From positions 15,741 to 66,681 of the forward strand of contig DEDL01000002.1 of NCBI GenBank assembly GCA_002349525.1: DNA of 50,941 bases, written 5' to 3'. The translations under genes and the position numbers were made by a program. The DNA comes from Lachnoclostridium sp. UBA2905. GTDB taxonomy: Bacteria > Bacillota > Clostridia > Lachnospirales > Lachnospiraceae. Position 1 is the stretch's first letter. Every line of letters starts with the position of its first letter. This document shows positions 7,693-16,352 of the stretch, in pieces. The notes beneath the pieces are model-generated. The model saw only the letters and a list, made by a program, of their open reading frames with translations. It was not told where the DNA came from and did no database searches.

Positions 7693-8859
7693 ATGAAGTA
7701 TCATTTTGATGAAATTGTTAATAGACGCGATACAAACTCATTAAAGTGGGATGTAGGACTGGATGAACTTCCAATGTGGGTAGCTGATATGGATTTTAAG
7801 ACAGCACCGGAGGTTATCAGTGCATTAGAAAACAGGGTGTCACATGGCATTTTTGGCTATGCTGACGTTCCTGATGCCTGGTATGACGCTTATATAAACT
7901 GGTGGAGCACAAGACATAATATAGTATTTGAAAAAGAATACATGATGTTTTGTACCGGGGTGGTTGCAGCTATTTCTTCAATCGTCAGAAAGCTTACAAC
8001 ACCTGCTGAGAAGGTTGTTATACAGACGCCTGTGTATAATATTTTCTATAATTCTATTTTAAATAATGGTCGTGTCGTTTTTGAAAATGAACTGAAATAT
8101 GAAAATGGTATCTATTCTATGGATTTTGATGATCTTGAAAAAAAGCTTTCTGATCCACAGACAACACTTATGATTCTGTGTAACCCTCAAAATCCAGCAG
8201 GAAAGATATGGGACAGGGAAAGCCTTATTAAGGTTGGTGAACTGTGCCACAAATATAATGTTATAGTATTATCTGATGAGATTCATTGTGATCTTACTGA
8301 CCCTGGTAAAGAATATATTCCTTTTGCCTCGGCATCTGAGATATGTAAGAAGATAAGTATAACCTGTATTGCACCAACAAAGACATTTAATATTGCAGGT
8401 ATTCAGACTGCTTGTATTGTTGTGGCTGATCCTAATTTGAGACACAGGGTATGGAGAGGCATTAATACTGATGAGGTGGCAGAACCTAACGTTTTTGCAA
8501 TTGAAGCGGTCCTTGCGGCATATGAGAAGGGTGCCTTGTGGTTGGATGAGTTAAGAGAATATATTTATAATAATAAGTGCCTCGTAGCTGATTATATTAA
8601 TAATAATATTAAGAATATTAGCCTTGTTGCATCAGATGCAACATACCTTCTCTGGCTTGACTGCAGTAATATTACAGATGATTCACGCAAGCTTGCTGCT
8701 CATATCAGAAGCACAACAGGTTTGTATATATCAGCTGGTGCAAGCTATGGAGAGGCAGGAAGAAGATTTTTAAGGATGAATATTGCTTGTCCAAAAGAAC
8801 TTGTTAAAGATGGTCTTAAAAGACTTGAGGAAGGTATAAAAACATACAGGCAGGTATGA
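7693..8859 (+). CDS. PatB/MalY-type PLP aminotransferase, putative C-S lyase
   Basis: A 388-residue fold-type I PLP enzyme of the MalY/PatB group, whose members cleave cystathionine or cysteine (C-S beta-lyase) to give homocysteine, pyruvate and ammonia. The N-terminus has the group-typical LPMWVADMDF. Asp195 (SDEIHCDL) and the PLP lysine Lys230 (APTKTFNIAG) are seen, as is CNPQNPAGKIW for the ring. The C-terminal Arg (RRFLRMNIACP) would hold the substrate carboxylate. A GGGAAGGAG site precedes the ATG. Together with metY and metA elsewhere in the window it fits sulfur amino acid metabolism, but the exact substrate is inferred. Confidence 0.85.
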   Translation: MKYHFDEIVNRRDTNSLKWDVGLDELPMWVADMDFKTAPEVISALENRVSHGIFGYADVPDAWYDAYINWWSTRHNIVFEKEYMMFCTGVVAAISSIVRKLTTPAEKVVIQTPVYNIFYNSILNNGRVVFENELKYENGIYSMDFDDLEKKLSDPQTTLMILCNPQNPAGKIWDRESLIKVGELCHKYNVIVLSDEIHCDLTDPGKEYIPFASASEICKKISITCIAPTKTFNIAGIQTACIVVADPNLRHRVWRGINTDEVAEPNVFAIEAVLAAYEKGALWLDELREYIYNNKCLVADYINNNIKNISLVASDATYLLWLDCSNITDDSRKLAAHIRSTTGLYISAGASYGEAGRRFLRMNIACPKELVKDGLKRLEEGIKTYRQV

Positions 8860-8922
8860 TTTTTAAATTATTTTACTAATAGAATGACTAAGCAGTAAAC
8901 TTAGATTAAGGAGGATTCATTT

Positions 8923-10077
8923 ATGATGGAAATTGCAAAGAATACATTTTATATTGGAGTAGATGATCATGATATTGATCTGTTTGAGGGCCAGTACATT
9001 GTACCTAATGGAATATCTTATAATTCATATGTAATAATGGATGAGAAGATTGCTGTTATGGATACAGTTGATATGAGGGGAGAGGATGAATGGTTTTCCA
9101 AGCTTTCAGAGGTTTTAGGAGGAAGAAAACCGGATTATCTTGTTGTATCTCATATGGAGCCAGACCATTCCGGTTCAATATTAAGACTTGTTAAGGAATT
9201 CCCTGATGTAATATTGGTAGGTAATGCCAAGACATTTACCTTTATGAGCCAGTTCTTTAATATTGATCTTACAGATAAAAAGCTTGTTGTAAAAGAAGGG
9301 GATACACTGAAGCTTGGCGGACATGAACTTAGCTTTATCATGGCTCCAATGGTTCACTGGCCGGAGGTAATGGTTACTTATGATTCTTCTTCGAAAATAT
9401 TATATTCAGCAGATGGATTCGGTAAATTTGGAACTCTTGATACTGATGAGGACTGGACTTGTGAAGCAAGAAGATATTATATGAATATTGTTGGTAAATA
9501 TGGAGCGCAGGTGCAGGCTCTTCTTAAGAAGTTTGCAGCAAGAGATATTCAGACAATATGTCCTTTACATGGTCCTATTCTTAAGGAAAACCTTGGGTAT
9601 TATATTGGCAAATATGATGTATGGAGCAGCTATATGCCGGAAGATAAGGGTATTGTAATTGCTTGTGCATCAATTCACGGTAATACCAAAAAGGCAGCAT
9701 ACAAGCTTGCCGAAAAACTTGAAAGCAAGGGAGAAAAGGTATCAGTATTCGATCTTTCAAGGGATGATATTGCTGAAGTTGTTGAAGATGCATTCAGGTA
9801 TGACAGACTTGTTCTGGCTTCACCAACATATGACGGAGGTCTATTCCCGGCTATGGATATGTTCCTTGCAAGGCTTAAATCAAAGGGATATAAGAAACGT
9901 AAGGTTGGTTTTATGGAGAATGGAACCTGGGCACCTATGGCGGCTAAACACATGCGTGCGATAGTAGAGACACTTCAGGATATTGAGATTATTGAACCGG
10001 TTGTAACAATCAGATCTGCCCTGAATGATGATTCAGAAAAAATGATGGATGAATTAGTTGACGCATTGTGTCAGTAA
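8923..10077 (+). CDS. fprA: Flavodiiron protein (A-type flavoprotein, O2/NO reductase)
   Basis: A 384-residue cytoplasmic protein. The N-terminal metallo-beta-lactamase-like domain has the diiron ligands H77-x-E79-x-D81-H82 (HMEPDH), a further His in MVHWPE, Asp in SADGFG and His in PLHGP. The C-terminal flavodoxin domain (from about 245) starts with the FMN loop ACASIHGNTKKAA and carries SPTYDGG. Such proteins reduce O2 to water or NO to N2O and protect anaerobes. It lacks extra rubredoxin or flavin-reductase domains, so it needs a separate rubredoxin. AAGGAGG precedes the start. The second Met (8926) is an equal candidate. It ends at a strong hairpin. Confidence 0.95.
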   Translation: MMEIAKNTFYIGVDDHDIDLFEGQYIVPNGISYNSYVIMDEKIAVMDTVDMRGEDEWFSKLSEVLGGRKPDYLVVSHMEPDHSGSILRLVKEFPDVILVGNAKTFTFMSQFFNIDLTDKKLVVKEGDTLKLGGHELSFIMAPMVHWPEVMVTYDSSSKILYSADGFGKFGTLDTDEDWTCEARRYYMNIVGKYGAQVQALLKKFAARDIQTICPLHGPILKENLGYYIGKYDVWSSYMPEDKGIVIACASIHGNTKKAAYKLAEKLESKGEKVSVFDLSRDDIAEVVEDAFRYDRLVLASPTYDGGLFPAMDMFLARLKSKGYKKRKVGFMENGTWAPMAAKHMRAIVETLQDIEIIEPVVTIRSALNDDSEKMMDELVDALCQ

Positions 10078-10166
10078 TATATCAGATATATCAGTCAGAT
10101 TAGAATTCTACTGATATCAAATATAATAAAACTGATTTATTAAAATACACTTTTAAATATACCTAT

Positions 10167-10219
10167 AAAAAAGTTACAGATTACAAGGCTTTATAAGCTT
10201 TAGTAATCTGTAACTTTTT
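10167..10219. terminator. Bidirectional terminator between fprA and agcS
   Basis: AAAAAGTTACAGATTAC (10168-10184) is perfectly complementary to the segment starting at GTAATCTG (10203-10219). The loop itself can fold further (AAGGCTT/AAGCTTT). A-rich and T-rich edges make it work in both directions, which suits the convergent genes fprA and agcS. Confidence 0.9.
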
Positions 10220-10239
10220 AATGATTAAGTTTTGAAAGG

Positions 10240-10287
10240 CTTAATTATGCTTTAAGTCTTTTACTTAATTATGCTTTAAATCTTTTA
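10240..10287. repeat. 24-bp tandem duplication at the 3' end of agcS
   Basis: Two adjacent 24-bp units (10240-10263 and 10264-10287) differ at one base (TTTAAGTC versus TTTAAATC). The right-hand unit contains the last codons and stop of the symporter gene. The left-hand copy repeats them just downstream, so the gene end has been duplicated without changing the protein. Confidence 0.8.
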
Positions 10288-11672
10288 GTATATTCTCTTA
10301 CCTCAGCAACAACAACTCCATTAAGAGCAACAAGAGCAATTAAGTTTGGTATTGCCATAAGACCATTAAATATATCTGCAATATTCCATACTGCAGCAAC
10401 TGTCATATATGGTCCGATAAAGATTGCAAGTATGTATATCCATCTGTAAACCTTTACTACCTTAAGATTACAATTGGTAAGATATTCAAGACATCTTTCA
10501 CTATAATAATCCCAGCCAAGTATTGTAGTAAATGCAAAGAATACAAGGCAAACCATAAGTATAAGTGAAGCAACCTCTGCAGGGAAAGGAAGTCCAATCT
10601 GGAATGCCTTAGTTGTTACAGCAACGCCTTCAAGTCCCATATCCCATGCACCAGTAATAACAATTGAAAGACCGGTAAGTGTACATATGATAAGAGTATC
10701 AATTACTGTACCAAGCATTGATACAAGACCCTGCTCAACAGGTTCTTCTGTCTTTGCAGCTGATGCAGCAATAGGAGCACTACCAAGACCGGCTTCATTT
10801 GAAAAGATACCTCTTGCAATACCACTTTGCATTGCAACTATAATAGCACCAAAGATACCACCTGATACTGCACGAAGACCAAATGCACTCTGGACTATCT
10901 CAACAAACGCACCAGGTACCTTTGTGATATTGAATATAATTATTAAAAGTGCTGCAGTAACATATAAAATTGCCATGAAAGGAACAACAACTTCAGCAAC
11001 TTTTGATATTCTCTTAAGACCACCAATTAATACAAGACTAACAAAAAATGTAAGAATGATTCCTGTAATAACAATTGTGATTGAATAAGGACGACCAAGA
11101 ATACTTACTGTACATGCTTTCTTTGGATCAAAGAAGTTACAGACTGCACTTGAAATTCCGTTTACCTGAGTAAATGTACCGATTCCGAATAATCCTACTG
11201 TTACTCCGAAAAATGCAAATATCTTGCCAAGCCATTTCCATTTTTTGCCCATTCCTCTTTCAATATAGTAGAATGGTCCACCTAAAATGTGTCCGTCATC
11301 TGTAACAACACGATACTTAACAGCCAGCATACATTCTGAAAACTTGGTTGCTGTTCCAAACAGTGCAGCAATCCACATCCAGAATAAAGCTCCTGGACCT
11401 CCGGCAACAAGGGCAGTGGCAACTCCAACGATGTTACCTGTTCCAATTGTTGCGGACAGTGCCGTACACAGTGCAGCAAAGCTTGTTATCTCACCTTTTC
11501 CGTCAGGATCCTTGCGAAACATAAGCTTTACACCTTTTGCCAGTTTTGTAATCTGAAGACCTTTTAATCTTATTGTAAGAAATATTCCAACACTGAGTAT
11601 TAAAACAATAAGTGGAACTCCCCATACAAAACCATCAATCTGAGTGATGATTTTGTCGAATTTTTCTAGCAT
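10269..11672 (-). CDS. Sodium:alanine/glycine symporter, AGCS family
   Basis: A 467-residue inner-membrane carrier with about eleven hydrophobic segments. It matches the AGCS (AlsT/AgcS) family. The N-terminal LIVLILSVGIFLTIRL helix is followed by the conserved ALSATIGTGNIVGVATAL, GPGALFWMW, GPFYYIERGMG and the FSNEAGLGSAPIAAS loop, which holds substrate and Na+ binding residues. It imports alanine or glycine with Na+. AGGAGG lies just upstream of the ATG. It is a single gene, divergent from metY and convergent with fprA, with a strong terminator at its end. Exact substrate preference cannot be read from sequence. Confidence 0.93.
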   Translation of the reverse strand: MLEKFDKIITQIDGFVWGVPLIVLILSVGIFLTIRLKGLQITKLAKGVKLMFRKDPDGKGEITSFAALCTALSATIGTGNIVGVATALVAGGPGALFWMWIAALFGTATKFSECMLAVKYRVVTDDGHILGGPFYYIERGMGKKWKWLGKIFAFFGVTVGLFGIGTFTQVNGISSAVCNFFDPKKACTVSILGRPYSITIVITGIILTFFVSLVLIGGLKRISKVAEVVVPFMAILYVTAALLIIIFNITKVPGAFVEIVQSAFGLRAVSGGIFGAIIVAMQSGIARGIFSNEAGLGSAPIAASAAKTEEPVEQGLVSMLGTVIDTLIICTLTGLSIVITGAWDMGLEGVAVTTKAFQIGLPFPAEVASLILMVCLVFFAFTTILGWDYYSERCLEYLTNCNLKVVKVYRWIYILAIFIGPYMTVAAVWNIADIFNGLMAIPNLIALVALNGVVVAEVREYTKRFKA

Positions 11673-11899
11673 AATATCCTCCTCGTATTAAACATAATAT
11701 GCATATAAGTTTACCATAATAATATATAGTTTACAATAAGTAGCTTAAAAAAATAATATTAAAAGTTACTGCCGCAAGTTATACTTATTAAGTATAAACT
11801 ACTTATTTGTGAGATTTATTTTGACCAAAGCATGTGGGTTATAGCTTTTTACTATAGGTAATAATAAATATTATGTAAAAGAAAAGACTGTATATCATA
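11673..11899. other. Divergent control region between agcS and metY
   Basis: A non-coding 308-base gap separates the two starts. Besides the metY promoter (listed separately) it holds a palindrome TTATACTT-N3-AAGTATAA (11779-11797). It also holds a wider inverted pair, ACAATAAGTAG (11733-11743) and CTACTTATTTGT (11799-11810). These could be operators for agcS, whose own promoter I cannot place with confidence (TTGTAA with TAAACT on the minus strand is a weak candidate). I see no SAM riboswitch or T-box here. Confidence 0.45.
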
Positions 11900-11928
11900 T
11901 TGACTTGCTAGGTTTTATGATATATTAT
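11891..11928 (+). promoter_or_regulatory. metY promoter with operator-like repeats
   Basis: TTGACT (11900-11905) and TATTAT (11923-11928) are 17 bp apart. They are framed by the perfect inverted repeat TATATCAT (11891-11898) and ATGATATA (11917-11924). The segment 11894-11912 matches 267-285 upstream of the mnmA operon at 15 of 19 positions, including ATC-TA before and CTAGG after the -35. This suggests common control. Confidence 0.6.
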
Positions 11929-11980
11929 TCAGACATAAGCAAAACCTATCAAAATGATATGAAAGTCGAGGACGATTATT

Positions 11981-13264
11981 ATGAGTAAATACAGATTTGA
12001 AACATTACAGTTACATGTTGGACAGGAAAAGCCTGATGGAGAAACAGGAGCAAGAGCAGTTCCAATTTATCAGACAGCATCTTATGTATTCAACAATTCA
12101 GAACATGCAGCACAGAGATTTGGTCTTAGTGATCCTGGAAATATATATGGACGTCTTACTAATTCAACTCAGGATGTTTTGGAAAAAAGAGTTGCAGCTC
12201 TAGAAGGCGGTGTAGCAGCACTTGCACTTGCATCTGGTGCAGCTGCAATTAATTATACAATTCAGGCACTTGCTGCTGACGGTGGACATATAGTTGCACA
12301 GAAAACAATATATGGAGGAAGCTACAACCTTTTAGAGCATACACTTACACATTATGGAATCAGAACAACATTTGTTAATGCACATGATCTTGCAGAGGTT
12401 GAGAATGCTATAGAAGAAGATACAAGAGCAATCTATCTTGAGACTCTTGGTAATCCTAACAGTGATATTCCTGATATTGAAGAGATAGCAAAAATTGCTC
12501 ACAAGCATGGACTTCCACTCGTTATTGATAATACATTTGGAACACCTTATCTTATTAGACCAATTGAATATGGTGCTGATATTGTAGTTCATTCTGCAAC
12601 AAAGTTCCTTGGCGGACATGGTACAACACTTGGTGGTGTAATTGTTGACTCAGGTAATTTTGACTGGAGTGCAAGCGGCAAGTATCCTCTTATTGCTGAA
12701 CCTAATCCAAGTTATCATGGTGTATCATTTGTTAAAGCTGCAGGTCCTGCTGCCTTTGTAACATATATCAGAGCAATTCTTTTGAGAGATACAGGAGCTA
12801 CAATTTCACCTTTCAACGCATTTTTACTTCTTCAGGGTATTGAGACATTATCATTAAGACTTGACAGACATGTTGAGAATACTAAGAAGGTTGTAGAATA
12901 TCTTTCAAATCATCCATTAGTTGAAAAGGTTAATCATCCTTCATTAAAGGATCATCCAGACCATAAGCTTTATGAGAAGTATTTCCCATATGGTGGCGGT
13001 TCTATATTTACATTTGAGATTAAGGGTGGGGTAAAGGAAGCCCATAAGTTTATTGATAATCTTGAGATATTCTCACTTCTTGCTAATGTAGCCGATGTTA
13101 AGAGTCTTGTTATACATCCTGCAACAACAACTCATTCTCAGTTGTCAGAGGAAGAACTTTTAGATCAGGGTATTAAGCCTAATACAATAAGACTTTCAAT
13201 TGGAACAGAGCATATTGATGATATTATTGAAGATCTTGAACAGGCATTTAATAAGTTGGCGTAA
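11981..13264 (+). CDS. metY: O-acetylhomoserine aminocarboxypropyltransferase (O-acetylhomoserine sulfhydrylase)
   Basis: A 427-residue PLP enzyme of the Cys/Met metabolism family. It condenses O-acetylhomoserine with sulfide to homocysteine. The length and the N-terminal FETLQLHVGQ-KPD with RAVPIYQTASYVF are typical of the MetY branch rather than cystathionine synthases (about 380 residues). The PLP lysine is Lys208 (HSATKFLGGHG); Asp and Asn in VIDNTFGTP contact the cofactor. metA further along makes the acetylated substrate, so the direct sulfhydrylation route is complete in this window. AGTCGAGGAC precedes the ATG. folA follows after 16 bases. Confidence 0.95.
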   Translation: MSKYRFETLQLHVGQEKPDGETGARAVPIYQTASYVFNNSEHAAQRFGLSDPGNIYGRLTNSTQDVLEKRVAALEGGVAALALASGAAAINYTIQALAADGGHIVAQKTIYGGSYNLLEHTLTHYGIRTTFVNAHDLAEVENAIEEDTRAIYLETLGNPNSDIPDIEEIAKIAHKHGLPLVIDNTFGTPYLIRPIEYGADIVVHSATKFLGGHGTTLGGVIVDSGNFDWSASGKYPLIAEPNPSYHGVSFVKAAGPAAFVTYIRAILLRDTGATISPFNAFLLLQGIETLSLRLDRHVENTKKVVEYLSNHPLVEKVNHPSLKDHPDHKLYEKYFPYGGGSIFTFEIKGGVKEAHKFIDNLEIFSLLANVADVKSLVIHPATTTHSQLSEEELLDQGIKPNTIRLSIGTEHIDDIIEDLEQAFNKLA

Positions 13265-13280
13265 TCGTATGGAGGTCTAT

Positions 13281-13769
13281 ATGAAGTATCCTGATAATGC
13301 AGATTTAATTGTTGCTTATTCTAAAAACAGGGTGATAGGACGTGATGGTCTTATTCCCTGGAATATTGAGGGTGAGAAGAAAAGATTCAAGGAGCTTACA
13401 ACAGGCAATATTGTTGTAATGGGAAGGCGCACCTATGAAGAGATAGGGCGTCCCCTTCCAAACCGACTCAATATTGTTTTGTCAAACACAAAGAATTTTA
13501 GTGGTGGTAATCTTATTACAATGAAGAACCTTAATGAAGTGTTTGAAAGATTTAAGGATGATAGCAGAAGGATATATATTGCTGGTGGCGAAAGGTTATA
13601 TAGGGAAGCTCTTAATTTTGTTAAAAATATGTATATAACTCTTATTGATGCTTATATCGAAGGAGATGCATATTTTCCAGAATTTGACCAGGAACTTTTT
13701 GATGTAAGCTGCGAAAAATCTGTTGACGGAGATATTCCCTACAGGTATATGACCTACACCAGAATATAG
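13281..13769 (+). CDS. folA: Dihydrofolate reductase
   Basis: A 162-residue DHFR that reduces dihydrofolate to tetrahydrofolate with NADPH. The landmarks are VAYSKNRVIGRDG, LIPWNI with the acidic catalytic residue two positions later (GEKKRF, Glu in place of the enterobacterial Asp27), VVMGRRTYEEIGRPLPNR and IYIAGGERLYREAL for NADPH binding. The ATG at 13281 is preferred because GGAGG ends five bases upstream; an in-frame ATG at 13269 is possible. It is the second gene of a metY-folA unit, linking methionine synthesis to folate. No thyA is nearby. Confidence 0.93.
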   Translation: MKYPDNADLIVAYSKNRVIGRDGLIPWNIEGEKKRFKELTTGNIVVMGRRTYEEIGRPLPNRLNIVLSNTKNFSGGNLITMKNLNEVFERFKDDSRRIYIAGGERLYREALNFVKNMYITLIDAYIEGDAYFPEFDQELFDVSCEKSVDGDIPYRYMTYTRI

Positions 13770-13817
13770 ATGTTAATCAGAAATTATCTAAAAAAAATAT
13801 AAATTAATGATTTGTGG

Positions 13818-13845
13818 TTGACATAATGATTTATCGTAATATAAT
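13818..13845 (+). promoter_or_regulatory. trp operon promoter
   Basis: TTGACA (13818-13823) and TATAAT (13840-13845), both perfect hexamers, are separated by 16 bp. Transcription would start near 13852, just before the T-box leader. Confidence 0.85.
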
Positions 13846-13851
13846 AATTTT

Positions 13852-14244
13852 AAATTAAATATGGTTCACTTAAACCGATGACGTGGAGATAACGTTATAT
13901 GTGCACTCACAGAGAGCCGGGGTGGCTGAGAATCCGGTAGAACGCAGTATTTCAAATGGACCACTGAGGGCATGGTCAAAGGATTTTAGTTTATATGAAC
14001 TCTAGATCTTAGTATTCCATGACGTATGCATACGTTAGTTGCAATGAATATGATGGTATTCAGAAAGTGCATGAAGTATAATTATATTATTATTTAAGTA
14101 CAGACAGAGTTAGCATTGTATATATATGATTGATACATTCTGTAAGATATTTAGATATATAATTTTTCATGAATCAAGGTGGCACCGCGGTAATTGTATT
14201 TCCGTCCTTGACAGACTTTTATAAGTTTGTCAGGGACTTTTTTA
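13852..14244 (+). promoter_or_regulatory. Tryptophan T-box leader RNA
   Basis: A non-coding leader of about 390 bases before trpE. Stem I carries the AG-bulge region AGAGAGCC (13911-13918) and a specifier loop with TGG (13957-13959) followed by ACCAC, the tryptophan codon. The conserved T-box AGGTGGCACCGCGG lies at 14177-14190. A terminator hairpin follows at 14204-14243. By the known mechanism, uncharged tRNA-Trp pairs with the specifier and the T-box bulge and stabilises the antiterminator, so the operon is read when charged tRNA-Trp is scarce. The leader is unusually long between stem I and the T-box (about 200 bases), which leaves room for extra stems. Confidence 0.95.
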
Positions 14245-14270
14245 TTGCAAATATTCATTTTAAGTGAACC
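13863..14270. repeat. 12-bp perfect inverted repeat enclosing the T-box leader
   Basis: GGTTCACTTAAA (13863-13874), about 11 bases into the transcript, is the exact reverse complement of TTTAAGTGAACC (14259-14270). The second arm lies between the terminator T-run and the trpE ribosome binding site (AAAGGAGG near 14277). In a read-through transcript the two could pair and close the whole leader into one domain. See the matching finding. Confidence 0.75.
14204..14243 (+). terminator. T-box-controlled terminator before trpE
   Basis: GTCCTTGACAGACTT (14204-14218) pairs with AAGTTTGTCAGGGAC (14223-14237) around a short loop and is followed by six T residues. It overlaps the 3' side of the T-box antiterminator, as the mechanism needs. 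Confidence 0.93.
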
Positions 14271-14289
14271 CTCAAAAAGGAGGATAAAA

Positions 14290-15768
14290 ATGTATAAACC
14301 AGATTTAAAAAATGCAGTGAAATTTAAGGATGATTACAAAATGATTCCGGTGTGCAGGGAAATTTTTTCGGATTTCATTACACCAATTAAGGCTTTGAAA
14401 AAGCTTATGAACGAAAGCAGACACTGTTACATGCTTGAAAGTGCCGAAAATCAGGAAAAGTGGGGAAGATATACCTTTCTTGGTTACAAACCATTATTTT
14501 GCGTTACATGTCTTAATGGTCTTTTAAAAATTACAGATGTTAATGGCAAATTAATTAATGAGATTAAGACCAGCAATCCTGGAGAGTACATTAAAAATAT
14601 TATGAAGGAGTATACAAGTCCTGATATAGACGGACTTCCAAGCTTCACTGGTGGACTTGTTGGATATTTTGCATACGATTACATAAAATACAGCGAACCA
14701 AAGCTTAACCTTGATGCCAATGATGAAGAAGGGTTTAATGATCTTGATTTAATGTTATTTGACAAGGTAATCGTTTTTGATAATGTCAGACAGAAGATGT
14801 TTGTTATAGCCAATGCCAAAACAGAAGATTTTGAAAATAATTACATAAAGGCTGTAGAGGATATTAATACAATTATTAACATTCTTAAATACGGAAAGGA
14901 AAAGGATGTTGAGCCTGCAAGACTTGAGTCAGATTACAGGGCATTATTTGATAAAGAAACATTTTGTGACATGGTTGAAAAGGCAAAAAAATATATTTGC
15001 GAAGGAGATATTTTCCAGGTTGTATTGTCTAACAGACTTGAGGCTGATTTTTCAGGAAGTCTCTTTGATACCTACAGGGTACTAAGAACTATAAATCCTT
15101 CACCATATATGTTTTATTTTTCGGGTGATGATATTGAGGTGGCAGGTGCCTCTCCTGAAACACTTGTAAAACTTGAAAAATCAGTACTTCACACATTTCC
15201 ATTAGCAGGAACAAGACCTAGAGGGAAAAATGATGTGGAAGACAAAAAGCTTGAAAAGGAACTTTTTTCTGACGAGAAAGAATGTTCCGAGCACAATATG
15301 TTAGTTGATCTTGGAAGAAATGATCTTGGTAAGATAAGCAGGTTTGGAAGTGTTGAAGTTGAAAAATATATGTCAATCGAAAGATTTTCACATGTAATGC
15401 ATATTGGTTCTACAGTAAAAGGAGTTATAAGAGAAGATAAACATGCAATTGATGCAGTGGATGCAGTATTGCCGGCAGGAACCTTATCAGGAGCACCAAA
15501 GATCAGAGCCTGCGAAATTATAAATGAACTTGAAAATAATAAACGTGGAATATACGGCGGGGCTATAGGTTATCTGGACTTCAAGGGCAATCTTGATACA
15601 TGTATTGCAATCCGAATTGCCTTTAAAAAGAATGACAAGGTATTTGTAAGAAGTGGTGCAGGAATTGTTGCAGACAGTGTTCCTGAAAATGAATATACGG
15701 AATGCATAAACAAAGCAAAGGCAAGTCTTGCTGCAATTGAAATTTCACAGAAAGCGGAGGTGTTATGA
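14290..15768 (+). CDS. trpE: Anthranilate synthase component I
   Basis: A 492-residue TrpE. It makes anthranilate from chorismate, using ammonia delivered by TrpG. The N-terminal tryptophan-feedback motif LES is seen in CYMLESAENQEKWGRYTFLG. The chorismate-binding domain (about 240-490) has GDIFQVVLSNR, SPETLVKL, PLAGTRPRG, DLGRNDLGK, and GTLSGAPKIRACEII. The start is ATG 14290, after AAAGGAGG; a longer frame upstream would run through the terminator. The stop overlaps the trpG start by 4 bases (ATGA), typical of subunits made in equal amounts. It is controlled by the T-box leader. Confidence 0.97.
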   Translation: MYKPDLKNAVKFKDDYKMIPVCREIFSDFITPIKALKKLMNESRHCYMLESAENQEKWGRYTFLGYKPLFCVTCLNGLLKITDVNGKLINEIKTSNPGEYIKNIMKEYTSPDIDGLPSFTGGLVGYFAYDYIKYSEPKLNLDANDEEGFNDLDLMLFDKVIVFDNVRQKMFVIANAKTEDFENNYIKAVEDINTIINILKYGKEKDVEPARLESDYRALFDKETFCDMVEKAKKYICEGDIFQVVLSNRLEADFSGSLFDTYRVLRTINPSPYMFYFSGDDIEVAGASPETLVKLEKSVLHTFPLAGTRPRGKNDVEDKKLEKELFSDEKECSEHNMLVDLGRNDLGKISRFGSVEVEKYMSIERFSHVMHIGSTVKGVIREDKHAIDAVDAVLPAGTLSGAPKIRACEIINELENNKRGIYGGAIGYLDFKGNLDTCIAIRIAFKKNDKVFVRSGAGIVADSVPENEYTECINKAKASLAAIEISQKAEVL

Positions 15769-16331
15769 TGATTCTTTTAATTGATAATTATGACAGTTTT
15801 TCATATAACCTGTATCAGCTTGTTGGAAGCATTGACGAGAACATAAAGGTTATTAGAAATGATGAGATGACGCCTGACCAGATAAAGGAGCTTGATATAA
15901 GCCACATTATTATATCTCCGGGATCTGGTAAACCGGCAGATGCAGGATATTGTGAAGAGATTATTAGACAATTTAAAGGTCAGGTGCCTATACTTGGAGT
16001 TTGTCTTGGACATCAGGCTATATGTGAGGTTTTTGGAGCAACAGTAAGCTATGCAAAAAAGCTTATGCATGGTAAGAAATCAAACATTAAGATTGACAAT
16101 AATTCCAAATTATTTAAAGGACTTGATGAAAGAATAAATGTTGCAAGGTACCATTCACTTGCAGCAAGGAAGGAAACAATGCCTGAGGACCTTTTGGTTA
16201 CAGGAATTACAGATGATGAGGAGATAATGGCTGTGGAACACAGAATATACCCGGTATATGGTGTTCAGTTTCATCCGGAATCAATACTTACAGAGTATGG
16301 AAAAACTATAATTGAAAATTTCTTAAAATAA
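15765..16331 (+). CDS. trpG: Anthranilate synthase component II (glutamine amidotransferase)
   Basis: A 188-residue class I glutamine amidotransferase that frees ammonia from glutamine for TrpE. The nucleophile is Cys80 in GVCLGHQA. The His/Glu pair is in FHPESILTEYG near the C-terminus, and the oxyanion-hole segment is SPGSGKP. It overlaps trpE by 4 bases. In some bacteria this subunit also serves folate synthesis (PabA); the position here makes tryptophan its main job. Confidence 0.96.
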   Translation: MMILLIDNYDSFSYNLYQLVGSIDENIKVIRNDEMTPDQIKELDISHIIISPGSGKPADAGYCEEIIRQFKGQVPILGVCLGHQAICEVFGATVSYAKKLMHGKKSNIKIDNNSKLFKGLDERINVARYHSLAARKETMPEDLLVTGITDDEEIMAVEHRIYPVYGVQFHPESILTEYGKTIIENFLK

Positions 16332-16352
16332 GAGTAAAGGCAGGAGATAAAT

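Noticed and set aside
11673..11980. SAM riboswitch or T-box before metY
   Set aside because: No S-box core, no AGGTGGCACCGCG motif and no terminator hairpin are found; only promoter and palindromes.
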